A DNA stretch of 64,000 nt from Cannabis sativa (Eukaryota; Streptophyta; Magnoliopsida; Rosales; Cannabaceae). The stretch's first letter is position 1. The number at the start of each line of letters is the position of its first letter. The notes beneath the pieces are model-generated. The model searched no databases. It was not told the DNA's origin and saw only the letters and a list, made by a program, of their open reading frames with translations. The position numbers and the translations under genes were made by a program. Shown here piece by piece: positions 10,464 to 23,827 of the stretch. Location: positions 71,754,600 to 71,818,599 of the forward strand of contig NC_083602.1 of NCBI RefSeq assembly GCF_029168945.1, in the 5' to 3' direction.

Positions 10464-13400
10464 CTAATCTACCAAACGGTGTCGTCTTAGGTCCTTAGGC
10501 TGAATTTTCCAATGGCCACTAGGCAAATCAATCTTATTAGCAATCCCTCTCCACTTCTTAATCCTACGGTCCATCTTCTTCGTCAATCCACAATACGACT
10601 GCAAATTCTTCGGCATGTAATCGTACACTTCCCACCACCGCCGGTGAGCTGAGTCGCTCGCGTAGATGAGGTGATCCGGCATGTCCCAATTACAGTCGTA
10701 ATCCCTGTAACACAACCATGGCTTCAATCCCAGATAATGAATTGCCCCAATTTTTTGACCCCTACCCACCTCATGTAAAAAGTCTCCGCTACTGCTCCTT
10801 CTAAAAATCTTCAGGTAATTAATACTTCGGGGAAGCCGATGCCACCACGTGAAGACTTCGTTCAGAAACCCTTGGTCTCCGCCGTTGTACGATTTCAATT
10901 CAAATGTCTTCTCGCTAAGGACTTTGAACAAACAGTTGGATGGCTCAATCACCATCACCCCAGAATTGAACAAAAACCTGTCGTTCCCGGCTGCCGAGAG
11001 CTGAGGATATAAGAAGAGGTAATCCAGGTTGCTGAGAACCAGTAAATCTGCGTCGATGAAGACGATCTTGTCGTACCGGACGAGTTGCCATAGCCGGAGC
11101 TTGCTGTAGTTCCACTCGTTGTAGGAGCCTTTTTTCGCGAATGGACTTCGGATTCGGTCAATGGGGACGATCTGCCACCCGGCAGACCGGAGACCTCGTC
11201 GGGATTTTGTGCTGATGGATTTGTCGGCCAGGAGGACGAGGTCTCTGGTGGATTTGGTCCGGCGAATGCTTTGGGCCAAAGCTATGGCGCCACAGACGTA
11301 GGATTCCGAAGAATGAAGGACAGTGGCGTAGGCGTATCTTGGGCTGCGGTGTTGCTGATTTATTATCTGATTGGGCTTGGTCTTGGGCTGGGCCTCTGGT
11401 TCAATATTATCTGAGCCGGGTTCTTGTAAAGCCCATCTTCTCAGCTCCTCTTTTTCTGTTCAATGAAAACACAGCCCAATTTTCTTATTTAAAAATTAAA
11501 TTATAAATAATAAGGGTTTTTTTTTTAAAAAAAAAAAAAACAGTAAATGATAAGGGCTTTCAAAATTAAAAATAAATATAAATAATAAGGTATATTTTAT
11601 TTGAACTTACATTGATGTATTTTATTTATTTGATAAAAACATTAATGTATTTTAATAATAACAAAATTTACCTTTAGTAAAATCATCAATGACTACAAAA
11701 GGCATTAAAGAAAGGTAAAATGACTACAAAAGGTAGTTTCTTAAAAGATTATTCGATTTCAATAATTTCTCCAATATTATTCAAAACGAATTCCTTAAGA
11801 AATCTTAATTTAAACCGTAAAAACATTACTTCCTTATATCAACCCAAAAATTCAAGAGTGTATTGTACTAATTGATAAATTTAATATTATCGAATCCGTG
11901 AAACAATAAATGAATATTTAAGCAAAACAGCCTATAAATGTGAAATAACGTATACTTGTGAAAGAGAGAATAAAATAATAGAATTGGGTGTATGCCTCAT
12001 GGCTCATGGCTCATGGCTCTCATGCAATTTCTTCATCTAGATTAAGCCAATGTGTTTATCCCAAAAAAAAAAAGCCTAATGTGATGATGAGAAAGTAAGA
12101 TAGTTGAAAACTTTACCATCTATTAGTATCATTCACGTTAGTTGGAAATTAAATTATTGTAAACCAATAATGTCGCTATTGACAAAAACAATAATAAGAA
12201 GTTTATAAAATTAACAAATGTTAGCATATGTGCAGGGTGACATATGGACTTTTCAACTAACGTGTACGTATTAATTTATACATTAATTTATACGATGAGA
12301 GCGTTCGCGATGCCACATTAGTGCTACTACTGCTTAATTAAGACTTGTTCGAGCTAATTATAATTTATAGGTACAATTTTGTATTATTTGTTTGAAATAA
12401 TCAATAACTAATATTACGTAAGAATATTGCCAGAGAACAAATAATTCACAATAATCTTGGTAGTTACACCAAAATTATTGTCATATAGATAGATATAGGT
12501 TCAAAATAAAGCAGGTCAAAGCTATTATACCAAATTCAAATTATGGTTAGGCTTTTTCATAACCATTAATTCATTCATATAAATTCAATATAAAACTAGC
12601 CAAGAAATGAAAATCAATTTAGAATGAGAAAGTACATTGATTTGGTCTTTAAAAGAGAGCTGACAAGTTGAATATTATTTGCTCAAATTGCATATAATAT
12701 AGTAATAATTAAATATAATTTTTTTTTTAATTAAACAGCTCATTTTTGCAAAATCTTAAGTAGGTTAAACGTTTGGTGAAAAAAGCATCCTAATTCCATA
12801 GTTCCAGCAAATTTCTTTTACTAGTATCTCACCCAAATTTATGAAATATAACATATAATAGGAAAATGAGATTGTTAGAATTAGAGTATAGTAGAGAGAT
12901 TATTAATTGTAACAAACAAGACCTTACCAGTTTGGTGATAATTAGGAGGAGGAACAAGTTGGCAAGACCCAAAAGGCATAGCCACTTTCTGCTTAAGCCT
13001 ACTCATCTCAGGCTTATACACCCAAAACTCCCCTCTCTGCTGACTCATCAAATCATCACACCGAAAAATCTCCAACATGGGCCCACAGGACCCCACAAAC
13101 ACAACGTACACCGTCCGATCAGAACCACTTCTACTACTACTACTCCTGACCGCTAGATTAGCCACCACCAAATTCACCTGAAGCTCGAACACGTCACGCG
13201 GTGGGGTCCCACACGGGACCGCCGAAACGACAACATCTATATCGTCGTACGCTGACTCCAACAACGACGGGAGTGGAATTTCCGGGCACTTGGGTGTACC
13301 CCACGTCTGGTTCTCGTCGATCCACTCCGGGAAAAAATCGTCCCAGTTCGGCCGGTCCGAACCGGATAGAGTGTCGAACCGTACGGTGACCACGTCGGCC

Positions 13401-13756
13401 AATCCATGCAGGCCACGTAAGCCGTCGTCGAGTTCTTCATGTTCTAAATTGACCAAACCGAGCTTAATCTTACGAGTCGTATTTAGTTTCTCGGCGATTA
13501 TTTCGAACCACTCCGGATATTTATTCGAAATTACGATATTGTCCTCGTGATGATGGTGTTGTTGTTGATTAAGATCAAGCCTTGTTGTAGTGGAGAAAAT
13601 ATAGTTATTAGTGGTGGGGGTTTTCTGGGGACAGGAGAAGGCTAATAGGAGGAAGAGAGCTAGAGAGAGAAAAAAGAGAATGAAGGGTCTAATATGCTTG
13701 CCAAAGTAGGACTTAGTATTGTTATTAATATTAATATAAGAGTTTTTAGACCTCAT
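10464..13756 (-). CDS. GUX: GUX-like xylan glucuronosyltransferase (GT8)
   Basis: Two exons, 13756-12928 and 11455-10464, join through a split codon (G/AA) to give 606 aa; the 1.47-kb intron is GT-AG. Residues 23-41 (PFILFFLSLALFLLLAF) form a signal anchor, as expected for a type II Golgi protein. The N-terminal half has the GUX-typical VVTVRFD, FFPEWIDE, VFELQVNLVVANL and VYVVFVGSCGPMLEIFRCDD. The C-terminal half is GT8: FIDADLLVL with the metal-binding DxD (411-413), YNGGDQGFLNEVF (from about 466) and HYLGLKPW (from about 516). The family adds glucuronic acid (or 4-O-methyl-glucuronic acid) side chains to xylan in the Golgi. The paralogue (GUX1-5) cannot be set from motifs alone. No frameshift is seen. 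Confidence 0.92.
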
Positions 13757-15449
13757 CTCATACTATATTTTCTTTTATTTTGGGAGAAAGAGCCAGAGGT
13801 TTTATAATTGTCGCAAAAATTCGTTCATTGAATCCATGAGTTTATATACACGCAGAGAAGAGAATGAATATTCTTTATTTTAATTATTATTATTATTATT
13901 AATTTATATGGATAATTGGAAAAAAGTAAATGAAGGAAAGATTTCTTTGTGTAAAAGTGCATGGCCTGCACGTTCGCCAAATTGTCGTTTTTGGTATACG
14001 TACGACCATGCGTTGCGCGTAAGTATCATATTTAATTTATAAATATATAATTTTTATTTTGATGAAATTTATAAATATATTTATATTTTTCCTTCACCCG
14101 CTTATTTATTCTTTACTTAAATTCATATTTAAGATTCTTTCTTAAAAGGAAATTACAGTTGGAGTTAATAATTTTTGTAATAATGCTTTTCTAATTGATG
14201 GGATTTAATTCTTTTAAAACATATATATATTTAGCTTTCGATTATTTCACAAAAAAAAAAAAGATATATATAGCTTTAATAACAATATTTAGCGGTCTTT
14301 TTAAAAAAAATGTTTAGCGGCTACTATTAAAAAAAATGTTTAGCGGTTTGGTTTTTTGAAGTTATTTTTAAAAATTAAAAAACGAAAAAGAAAACAGATA
14401 CGTCAAAAACAAAACAAAAAATAAGATAAAAATGAATTAAAAAAAGAAGGATATTGGAGTGGACCTATAATTATATATTTTATACACGTCTCTAATTAAT
14501 TAACAGCATGATTTAATTAATAGATAATAATTTATTAGTTTCTCTTTCATTTTATAATTTCTTCTTCTATTTATATATAATATATGAGTCGTGTACTACA
14601 ATATGTATAGTTATATATATTTTTCTAAATTATACAGTTATGCTAAATGATCATGACTAACATTTAACATATAAAATAAAATTATTTGTTTCGTCTGGAA
14701 TTATATATACATATATATATTTCAAAAATATTGAAAATGATATGGACAGAGATAGGCCACCTTCCGAATCTTTAAAAAAAATATTATACTTTTTTTTTTT
14801 CTGTTGTGAATGTGTTAATCCTGAATACATGAATGAGCTAATTCAACAAATCTTCCTAATTAGGTGAATTTGTATGTAATTAAGTCAAGTACAGTTGGTG
14901 TATATACTATATAACATATTATAATAATAATTTAGGAAGTACAGTTGGGCAAGCATAATCAGTAGTATACCTATCTTATTCTTACCTCGATTGATTATTA
15001 TTGGAGTATTATTATTTATAAATATACATGTAGCTATATTGCTCCCAAGCTCTCAACCCAATGGGAAGGTAGAGATTCTTTACATTATACTGCATATAAT
15101 TAGAAATAAAAGAAAAATGGGAAATTATTTTATATATTATTTAAAAAAAAAAACAATAATAATTTCATTTGTTTCAGTAATTTTTTATTTTGGTTGTGGT
15201 TTAAATTGTTTCGTTAGTTGATATGTAAATTGCTTTGTAAACTTTCATAAAAATAAAAAAAAAAAAAAAAAAAAAAAACTGTTTTAAAATGTAAAAATTA
15301 AAAAAATTAAAAAAAAAAAGACATTAACCCTCTAAACACTCATACTATAATTTTACTCTTTAAATTCAAATTTTAATGGTAAAATTTTTCAAGCAAATTT
15401 AAGTTGTCATTTATTTCTCTCTCCACTCCCAGACTCTATTTCCTCGAGT
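13757..15449. other. AT-rich intergenic DNA upstream of the GUX-like gene
   Basis: Apart from the TATA box near 13845, this is AT-rich sequence with many TATA-type microsatellite-like runs and a long A-run at about 15252-15278. No conserved coding sequence is seen; the small ORFs are low complexity. Confidence 0.6.
13841..13848 (-). promoter_or_regulatory. Likely TATA box of the GUX-like gene
   Basis: TATATAAA on the minus strand lies about 85 bp upstream of the ATG at 13756. This predicts a transcription start near 13810 and a short 5' UTR. Confidence 0.55.
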
Positions 15450-16448
15450 CAGGGCCGTCTCAAGGTGTTGTGTGGCCTAGGGCAAAATTTGAAACGGAGC
15501 TTTTTTTTTATATAAAAAATTTAAATAAATATTATTTATTTTTCAATTTTTGCTCAAAGATGTCATTTATTATTGAAATTTTGACACAATATAATTCACT
15601 ATTTTATCTCTATATAATAAATAATTTTTCTAACACATAACCTAATTTAAGGTAATATTTGTTTATAGTTAATAGCATCTTTATTGAAGTTTTATATAAT
15701 AGTATGTCAAAAAAATTGTTAATTTTTTTTAATATATGTTATAAGATTTTATAAATTTAAGAAGATAAATAATAATTAATAAATGTACTTTTCATTTAAT
15801 TTATAATATTCTTGTTAGTTATTTTTTAAAGGCTAATTAGGACTTTTGCTTTGACATGTACCAAATCATGCCTCCTGAACTTTTAAAGTCGTGAAAAATA
15901 CCCCCTGAACTATTGAGATTGTTGGATTAAAGGACTTTTGTCTAATTTCATTCAATTCTACTATTTCAATGATTGTTTATGTACTAAATATGCTCCCCAG
16001 ACTTTGATATCTACCAAATCATGCCGCTCGAACTTTGACATGTACTAAATTATGCCCCTGAACTTTCATTCATGTTAGACTTTGACAAAATATAATCTTT
16101 GTTTCGTCAAAAAAAATAATATAATCTTTGCTCCTTACCAAAAATATTTATAATATAATATATTTTTTTTTAAATAATGTACTTTTTTTTAAAAAAAAAA
16201 AAAAAACTTTCTATAAATTGAGAAAGTCAAGAATCGAATCCAGCATCCACCAACTAACATATAATCCCTCTCTCACCAATTATGCTGGTAGCTCTATTAT
16301 GAAAATTGTAAAACCAAAATTTATATATACACATATATATTATATTTTTATTTTTATATATATAATATTAATTTTAATTTTTCGGGGCCTCTAAAATTGT
16401 GGAGCATGGGGCCTAGGCCCCGGCTGCCCCACCCTCTGGTCGACCATG
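15450..16448. mobile_element. Non-autonomous hAT-like DNA transposon with 8-bp TSD
   Basis: The element begins CAGGGCCGTCTCAAGG. Its other end, read inward on the minus strand, begins CATGGTCGACCAGAGG, an imperfect terminal inverted repeat extending to GGCCTAGG-containing subterminal sequence on both sides. It is flanked by identical 8-bp duplications CCTCGAGT at 15442-15449 and 16449-16456. An 8-bp duplication with CAGGG-type ends is the mark of the hAT superfamily. The ~1-kb interior has no transposase. It contains a degenerate array of CATGTACCAAATCATGCC / CCCCTGAACTTT-type units (about 15848-16075), a dispersed repeat probably captured or inserted. Confidence 0.8.
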
Positions 16449-16589
16449 CCTCGAGTCCCTCTGTTCCTTAAACAAATTAATATACAAGTTGACTCCAATA
16501 GAATATTTATGGAAGGAATGTAAGTTGCAAGAGTAGAATATATGTAATTTGATAGTTTTATTATTTTTCTTGCTCCAAAAAGAGAGTTC

Positions 16590-18063
16590 TGTTAACTCAA
16601 ACTTTTAGATCTCATTGTTTTGATGATTAACAAATATTTGATTCTTATTTGTTACTAATGGTTTATTGATTTTGTAGCAAATTTAAAAGAGAAAATAAAT
16701 ATTTTGGTATTTTTACCAAACTTTTGAAAGAAACACTAAATGGATTTAACAAGCATATCAAGAGCAAAAGATTCATCAAGGGATCAACAACTCAAGACCC
16801 TATTCAAAAGAGGTCTTCAAAAGCCCAAAGTCAAAAGTCAACCCGAAAGTCAAAGTCAAAGTCAAAGTCAAGGTCAACTCTCGGGAAAAGTCAACATGGG
16901 ATCAAAAAACATGCAAATCAAGCTAGGAGGCTCATCTACATCAAGACTACTCAAAATCAAATGGTATAAATTTACTTTAGTCTTGTTAAAGTGATTTGCA
17001 TAGCACACTAAGTTTTTTATAAATTTGAATTTTGGCCCATTCACTAACTTGTGCAACAAGTTTTCTCACACGATAGTTCAAAAAAATTTTTGATTGAATT
17101 TCTAAATTACATTTTGTTTAACTAAGAGAACAAAGTTGGAATTTCTGAAATCGGATAATCGAGTAAGAAGTTATGCGCGTTTAAGTCCCGAAAAATGGCA
17201 TTTTTGCCTCTGGTCAGCCATCCGGAATTCCGGTTGGCATCCGGAATTCCGGTTGTAATCAATCTGGAATTTCGGTTCCCATTCGGACTTCCGGTTCACG
17301 GCTGACCTCACCTCGGGAAACGTGCTAACGGCTATAAACGGCTAGTTTTCTTTCAAACACTATATAAACTCGATTTTTCTTTCAAAAAATAAGTTGGTTG
17401 AGCATTTATTACAAACATCTAACCTATCTAAGTGAGATTAAGGAGCTTCCAAGTTTGAAATCCAAACAAACACTTTTCACACACTTTGAGCCAAAATTTG
17501 ATTTTATTCATCTTAAGTGTGCTTGCTTTTCACTCTAGGTTTCCATTGTATCATCATATTTCTAGAGTGATTTTAGCTTGTATATCAAACACATTTCCAT
17601 ATTGTGATTGAGGTGAGGTTGGCACCGGTATTGTAAACAACCCGGTAATAGTGAGATTGGCACTTCAACAATCCGAGAAAGAGGTTAATAGTCCTCGGGG
17701 GTGCGAAACTATTGTAAGAGGTTTGGAAATACCTTGGTGAAAATTTCTCGGTTGTAAGGGTTAGTCAAGCCCGTTAACTTGGCTCGATATTGGAACTCAA
17801 AGCTAGGTCCATAGCTTTGAAGACCAAGGACGTAGGTGGCATAGCTCTACCGAACCTTGTAAAAATCGAGAGTTTGCATTTTCTAATCCTTAAACTCTTT
17901 ACTTTACAAGTTTAATTATTTGTCTTAATATATTGCTTGCCATACTACTTGCTTTTACTTGATTAATTGACTAATTGCATAATTTTGTGTTAAAAGTTTT
18001 AATTTTCCGAAATTAGTTTAAATTTCCAATTCCCCCCTCTTGGAAACATATCTTGGGCTAACA
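16590..18063 (+). repeat. Element A 5' LTR (1474 bp)
   Basis: Runs from TGTTAACTC to GGGCTAACA. Its first ~56 bases recur at 53350-53405 with only two differences. A cluster of four CCGGAATTCCGG-like motifs is at 17219-17301, about 60 bp before the TATA box. Confidence 0.9.
17361..17368 (+). promoter_or_regulatory. Element A LTR TATA box
   Basis: TATATAAA in the 5' LTR is in a suitable place for the U3/R promoter. It predicts transcription start near 17390-17400. Confidence 0.65.
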
Positions 18064-18065
18064 AT

Positions 18066-18080
18066 TGGTATCGCAGCAAG
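18066..18080 (+). other. Element A primer-binding site (initiator-Met tRNA type)
   Basis: TGGTATCGCAGCAAG lies two bases after the LTR end. The usual plant Copia site is TGGTATCAGAGC, so this copy has diverged in the middle. Confidence 0.75.
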
Positions 18081-18118
18081 TGGCTCAAATTATTTGATTA
18101 GATTTCACAATCTAGAGC

Positions 18119-19781
18119 ATGGCGTTTCCAAGTAATTCACAAAATAACATGTTAGAAGGTTTTAGCACAAATAGAGCACCATACTTCAATGGAGTAGATT
18201 TTCCTTATTGGAAAATTAGAATGGAAACTTATCTTCAATCTATTGACTATGATTTGTGGCATATTGTGTCTAGTGGTCCTTATGTTGCTAAACATGTCAT
18301 AAATGGTGTTGAATTAATTAAGACTTATGAAGCATATGATGAAAATGATAAGAAAATGCTTTCTAAAAATGCTAAAGCTAAATATGCTCTTATATGTGGT
18401 TTGGATAGAGACATTTTTAAAAATATTGAACAAGCCTCTACCGCTTATGATATGTGGAAAATGCTTGAAGTTACTCATCAAGGAACTAGTGCTATGAAGG
18501 AAACTAAAATTCAAATTTATTCCTCTCAATATGAGAACTTTAAGATGAAATCGGATGAAACCATTGCTAATATGTATACTCGCTTCACTACAATTACTAA
18601 TGGTTTGAACTCTCTTGGCAAGGTACTTACTCAAAAGGATATGGTGACCAAGATTTTGAGAAGTCTCACCAACGCTTATCAAGGAAAGGTGGTTGCCATT
18701 CAAGAAGCCAAGGATCTCTCAACACTTCCCTTGGAAGAACTAATTGGCTCACTCATGAACCATGAAATTTTCATGAGTGCTCAAGAAGAAGAGGAAGTTG
18801 AGAAGAAAAAGAAGACTATTACATTCAAGTCTTCCTCCTCCCATGCCATTAGTGAAGAAGATGAGGAAAGCTTATGTAGTGACATGGAGGACTTGGCACT
18901 CTTCTCTAAGAGATACAAAAAGTTCATGAAATTCAAAAAGAACTTTGGGAAGAAGCCACAAAGAGGGAGTGACTCAAAAGAAAAAAAAAAAAAGCAAAGA
19001 TGATCCACCAATTTGCTTTGAATGCAAGAAGCCCGGACATATGAAGATGGATTGTCCAATGAGAAAGAAGAACAAATACAAAGGAAGGGCAATGTTGGCG
19101 GATTGGCTCAATAGTGACGAAGAGGACTCCGAAGAAGAAGGAAAGAATGAAGTAGCAAACATGTGCATGATGGCACTTGATGATGGGGTAAGCATTTCTA
19201 ACCAAAATGATTGTGATAGCGAAAATGATGATGATAACTTAGATATGCCATATGATGAGTTGTCTAATTCATTTAAGGAACTATTTGATGATTTTGGTAA
19301 ATTGCTTGTTAAAAACCAAACCCTTAGAGAGAAGACCAACATGCTTTTAAAAGAAATTGAGATTTTGAAAATAAATGAAAAAGAACTTATAGCTAAATCT
19401 CAATGTGCCACATGTGCTTCACATAAGAAAGAAATTGTTGAATTGAAAGCCCATGTGAGAAGCCTAAAAAATGACATATATACCTTCACTAGAGGTAAGG
19501 AAGGCTATGATCTCATGGTGGGAAACCAATCATGTGGTTTTTCAAAAAATGGTATTGGTTATGATCCTAGTAAGAAACAAAAGTTTTTGAGAAACTTTTT
19601 TGTGAAATCATCTAGTCTACCTCATTTTACATGCACATATTGTAACCGAGATGGTCATACTATTTCCTATTGTCATGTGAAGAAATTTTCATATCTAGGC
19701 AAGACTAAATGGGTACCAAAGGGTTCTAGAACTAACAAGAATGGACCCAAAGTTATATGGGTACCAAAAGCCAACAAATGA
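18119..19781 (+). pseudogene. Element A gag (frameshifted)
   Basis: The ATG at 18119 opens a Copia gag. An N-terminal block (YFNGVDFPYWKIRMETYL) precedes a capsid-like helical region (MWKMLEVTHQGT, then IQIYSSQYENFKMKSDE) and an acidic/basic linker. Reading passes from one frame to another in a run of A at about 18980-18994. The second frame has the zinc knuckle CFECKKPGHMKMDC, a long acidic coiled segment, a second Cys/His motif CTYCNRDGHTISYC and the WVPK motifs typical of SIRE gag C-termini, ending at TGA 19779-19781. One extra A in the homopolymer is the simplest explanation. Gag would form the virus-like particle and bind element RNA. Confidence 0.85.
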
Positions 19782-19795
19782 ACTTGTTTTTGTAG

Positions 19796-22700
19796 GAATC
19801 AACAAGAAAGAGTCAAAGCTTATGGTTCTTCGATAGTGGATGTTCAAAGCATATAACCGGTGATCCATCAAGATTTTCAAGCTTTAAAAGCAAGGAAAGT
19901 GGCTTTGTCACTTTTGGAGACAATTCAAAAGGAAAAATCTTGGGCATTGGTGATATCGGTAACATATACTCTCCATGTATAAAAAATGTGCTTCTTGTTG
20001 ATAATCTTAAACATAACTTGCTTAGTATTAGTCAATTATGTGATATAGGTTTTCGTGTTGTGTTTGAATCCTCAAAATGCTCCATTGAAAATGTTTCAAC
20101 CAATGAAGTTATTTTCCTTGGAGTAAGGAAGGATAATGTGTATGTTATTGATGTTGATTCTTTTGATATTAAAAATAAATGTTTAACCATTATGAATGAT
20201 AATTCTTGGTTGTGGCATAGAAGATTAGGACATGCTAGTATGGATTCTATTTCAAAATTGGTTAGAAAAGATCTTGTTATTGGTTTGCCATCTATTCCGT
20301 TTGTTAAAGATAAACTTTGTGATGCATGCCAATTTGGAAAACAAATTAAAACATCTTTTCATTCCAAGAAAGAGATATCAACTACTAGACCTTTGCAATT
20401 GCTTCATATTGATTTATTTGGTCCTTCTAGAATTGCTAGTCTTGGTGGTAAATACTATGCATTTGTAATTGTTGATGATTTTTCAAGATTTACTTGGGTT
20501 ATTTTCTTGACTCTTAAAAGTGATGTTTTGGAAAACTTTGTCAAATTTTGTAAAAGTGTGCAAAATGAAAAAGGATATTCTATTACCTCCGTTAGGAGTG
20601 ACCATGGTGGTGAGTTTGACAATGATGCCTTAGAATTGTTTTGTGATGAACATGGTTTTAACCATAACTTTTCGGCACCAAGAACTCCACAACAAAATGG
20701 AGTTGTCGAAAGGAAGAATAGAACAATTCAAGAAATGGCTAGGTCAATGCTAAATGAAATTTCATTACCAAAATAGTTTTGGGTCGAGGCCGTCAATACC
20801 TCTTGTTATATTTTGAATCGTGTTTTCATTAGGCCCAACATGAATAAAACCCCTTATGAGCTTTGGAAAGGAAGAAAACCCAACATTGGCTATTTTAAAG
20901 TTTTTGGATGCAAATGTTACATTTTAAACACCAAGGACAACCTTGGAAAATTTGATGCGAAATCCGATGTTGGAATTTTTATAGGGTATTCAACACATAG
21001 TAAAGCTTATAGAATTTATAACAAAAGAACTAATGTTGTTGAAGAATCTATTCATGTTGCCTTCGATGAGACTAACCCGCCTACAAGCAAAAGTTTAGAT
21101 GATGATGTTGTAGGTTTGGGAGATGAGGTTCAAAATCTCGAAATTGGAGAGACTTCCAATGCTCCTTCATAAACTCTCAAAGAGGAACCACCCGTGGAAA
21201 AGGTAAATGAAAGCCAAGGTATGACCTCTAACCTTCCACATGAGTGGAAATTCAAAAGTGCTCATCCTATAGACCAAATTCTAGGTGATCCTTCTCAAGG
21301 TGTCACTACTAGAAACTCCCTTAGAAATTTGTGTAATTTCATTGCTTTTATTTCTCAAATTGAACCAAAGAATTTTAAAGAGGCCGAAGTTGATGAATTT
21401 TGGCTTCTAGCTATGCAAGAAGAAATAAATCAATTTATAAGAAATAATGTTTGGGAGTTAGTTCCAAGACCGTCACATCAATCGGTGATTGGAACAAAAT
21501 GGGTCTATAGAAATAAGGTAGATGAGCATGGGGTCATTGTGCGTAACAAGGCTAGATTAGTGGCCCAAGGTTACAATCAAGAAGAAGGAATTGATTATGA
21601 GGAAACCTTTGCCCCGGTAGCAAGACTTGAGTCCATTAGAATGTTGTTAGCTTTTGCATGCCACAAGAATTTTATCTTGTACCAAATGGATGTAAAAAGC
21701 GCATTCTTAAATGGGTACATTATGGAAGAGGTTTATGTCTCTCAACCACCCGGTTTTCAAAATCATAAATACTCTAACCATGTTTACAAATTGAAAAAGG
21801 CTTTATATGGTTTAAAGCAAGCTCCTAGAGCTTGGTATGAAAGATTAAGCACTTTTCTTATTTCAAATGGTTTTTCAATGGGTAAAGCGGATAATACACT
21901 TTTTATAAAAAGAAAATCGAAAGACATTATTATAGTATAAATTTATGTTGATGATATTATCTTTGGTGCTACTAATGATGCTCTTTGTGAAGAATTTTCT
22001 AAGTGTATGCATAGTGAGTTTGAGATGAGCATGATGGGAGAACTCAACTTTTTTCTTGGACTTCAAATCAAGCAACAAAAGGATGGCATATTCATAGGTC
22101 AAACTAAGTACATCAAGGACCTTCTTCAAAAGTTTGACTTGGCAAATGCAAAGTCCATGAATACACCCATGAGCACATCCATAAAGATGGACAAAGATGA
22201 AAGCGGTAAGAATGTGGACATCACCAAGTATCGAGGTATGATTGGCTCTTTATTATATTTAACCGCTAGTAGACCGGATATTTTGTTTAGTGTTGGTCTT
22301 TGTGCGAGGTACCAATCTTGTCCTAAAGAATCCCACTTGAGTGTCGTTAAGAGAATATTTAGATACTTGATAGGCACAATGAATCTAGGACTTTGGTACC
22401 CCAAGAACTCAAACTTTGAAATAGTTAGCTACTCGGATGCCGAATTTGCCGGTTGTAAGACGGATAGAAAAAGTACTAGTGGAACTTGTCACTTTCTAGG
22501 AAATTCCTTAGTGTCATGGTTTAGCAAGAGACAAAACTCGGTAGCTCTATCCACAACCGAAGCCGAATATATAGCCGCGGGTAGTTGTTGTGCACAAATA
22601 CTTTGGATGAAACAAACTCTTAAGGATTTTGATATTGATTTTGAATGTACACCCATAAAGTGTGATAACACTAGTGCCATTAACCTCTCTAAGAATCCAA

Positions 22701-22894
22701 TATTGCATTGTAGAGCCAAGCATATTGACATAAGGCACCACTTCCTTAGAGATCATATCCAAAGAGGTGATATTATGCTAGACTTTGTAAGCACCGAATT
22801 CTAATTAGCGGATATATTTACCAAGCCTCTTAGTGATGAGAGATTTAGTTTCATTAGAAGAGAGCTAGGCATGACCAACTTAAATGAAATATAA
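19796..22894 (+). pseudogene. Element A pol (Copia order PR-INT-RT-RH), four internal stops
   Basis: All parts are in one frame. Protease motif DSGCSKHITGD is near 19830. Integrase has the GAG-pre HRRLGHASMDSISKL region, CDACQFGK, and the core HIDLFGP, DDFSRFTWV and SDHGGEFDN, ending with RTPQQNGVVERKNRT. Reverse transcriptase has [28 protein letters not shown] and YVDDIIFG (about 21945). RNase H has YSDAEFAGC, RKSTSGTC and STTEAEYIAA; ADIFTKPL is near the end. In-frame stops are at 20774-20776, 21170-21172, 21938-21940 and 22802-22804; the last two sit where the family usually has Gln, so they look like C-to-T decay. The copy cannot make a full polyprotein. The frame differs from that of gag. 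Confidence 0.9.
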
Positions 22895-23827
22895 GGTTTG
22901 TTAGCTATGAAAAATTTCATATCTCTTTACTTACTTATTTATGCATAATTATTCCAAATATGATATTAATGAGATTTATATGCATAGATGAGAAAATTTA
23001 TTGATACTTGACCTATATGAACTATACTTGTTAAAAAAAAAAACTCAAAATCATAGGTCAAAATGTGGATTTTTGGTGAACTTTAGACTTGTTTTTAAAC
23101 AAGTGAACATGTGAATTTTTGCATATTTGATTTTCTTATGTGTCTATATGCTTGAATATGTGAAATAGAATGTATTTAGTGTGCCTATAGGTTTATCTTG
23201 ATTGAAATTTGCATGGAACAAATTTTTGGTACCTCACTTGTTGAATTTATAGATTTTTAGGCCTAAAAGAGTATTTTTCGTCAAACTTTCTCATTTTTCA
23301 ACATTTTTCGATTCCGTAAGTTTGTACACCTCACATTTTATTTTATCAAACTGCCGGAAAAAGAATTTTTCAGTTTTGTTGCTTAAAACTCATTTTCAGT
23401 AAGGTTCTAGTTTTCTTGGCAATTTTCGAAAAACTTACCGTAAATCGTCATTTTTCATTATTTTTTAGTTTTTCTTGTTTGAGAAATTTTGTTTTATCAT
23501 ATTAAAGGTATTAGAATTGGTTTGGGGTCATTTGGGTCAAAATTGGAATTTTTAGGACGTTTTTAGGGGGATTTTTCTGGTCTGCTGCACCAACCGGAAT
23601 TCCGGTTGTACCATCCGGAATTCCAGATGGCGCAGGACCAGAAAATAAGGGCTTTTTCGTCTTTTCAATGCGATTTTCCCCTTTAAAACCCTATCACCGA
23701 ATTTTTCATTCCCCATTCAGATTTTCTAACCTAATACAGCAGCCACTCCTCCCTTTTCTCTCAAATTCTCTCTTTCAAAACCTCACTTTCATCTTCTAAT
23801 AATTAAAAAAAAGGGGTGTGTTCTTCA
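22895..23827 (+). other. Element A: spacer between pol and env-like ORF
   Basis: AT-rich noncoding stretch. At 23591-23626 it repeats the palindromic motif of the 5' LTR (AACCGGAATTCCGGTT, then ATCCGGAATTCC), followed by a pyrimidine-rich leader and the ATG of the next ORF. Confidence 0.6.

Noticed and set aside
11996..12022. CTCATGG tandem triplet near 12000
   Set aside because: A short simple repeat in the GUX intron with no sign of function.
13201..13550. Plus-strand ORFs of 60-90 codons
   Set aside because: They lie opposite the conserved first exon of the GUX-like gene.
85..13756. Gene island as a metabolic or operon-like cluster
   Set aside because: Genes are on both strands with separate promoters, and the GUX-like enzyme has no clear link to the other three.
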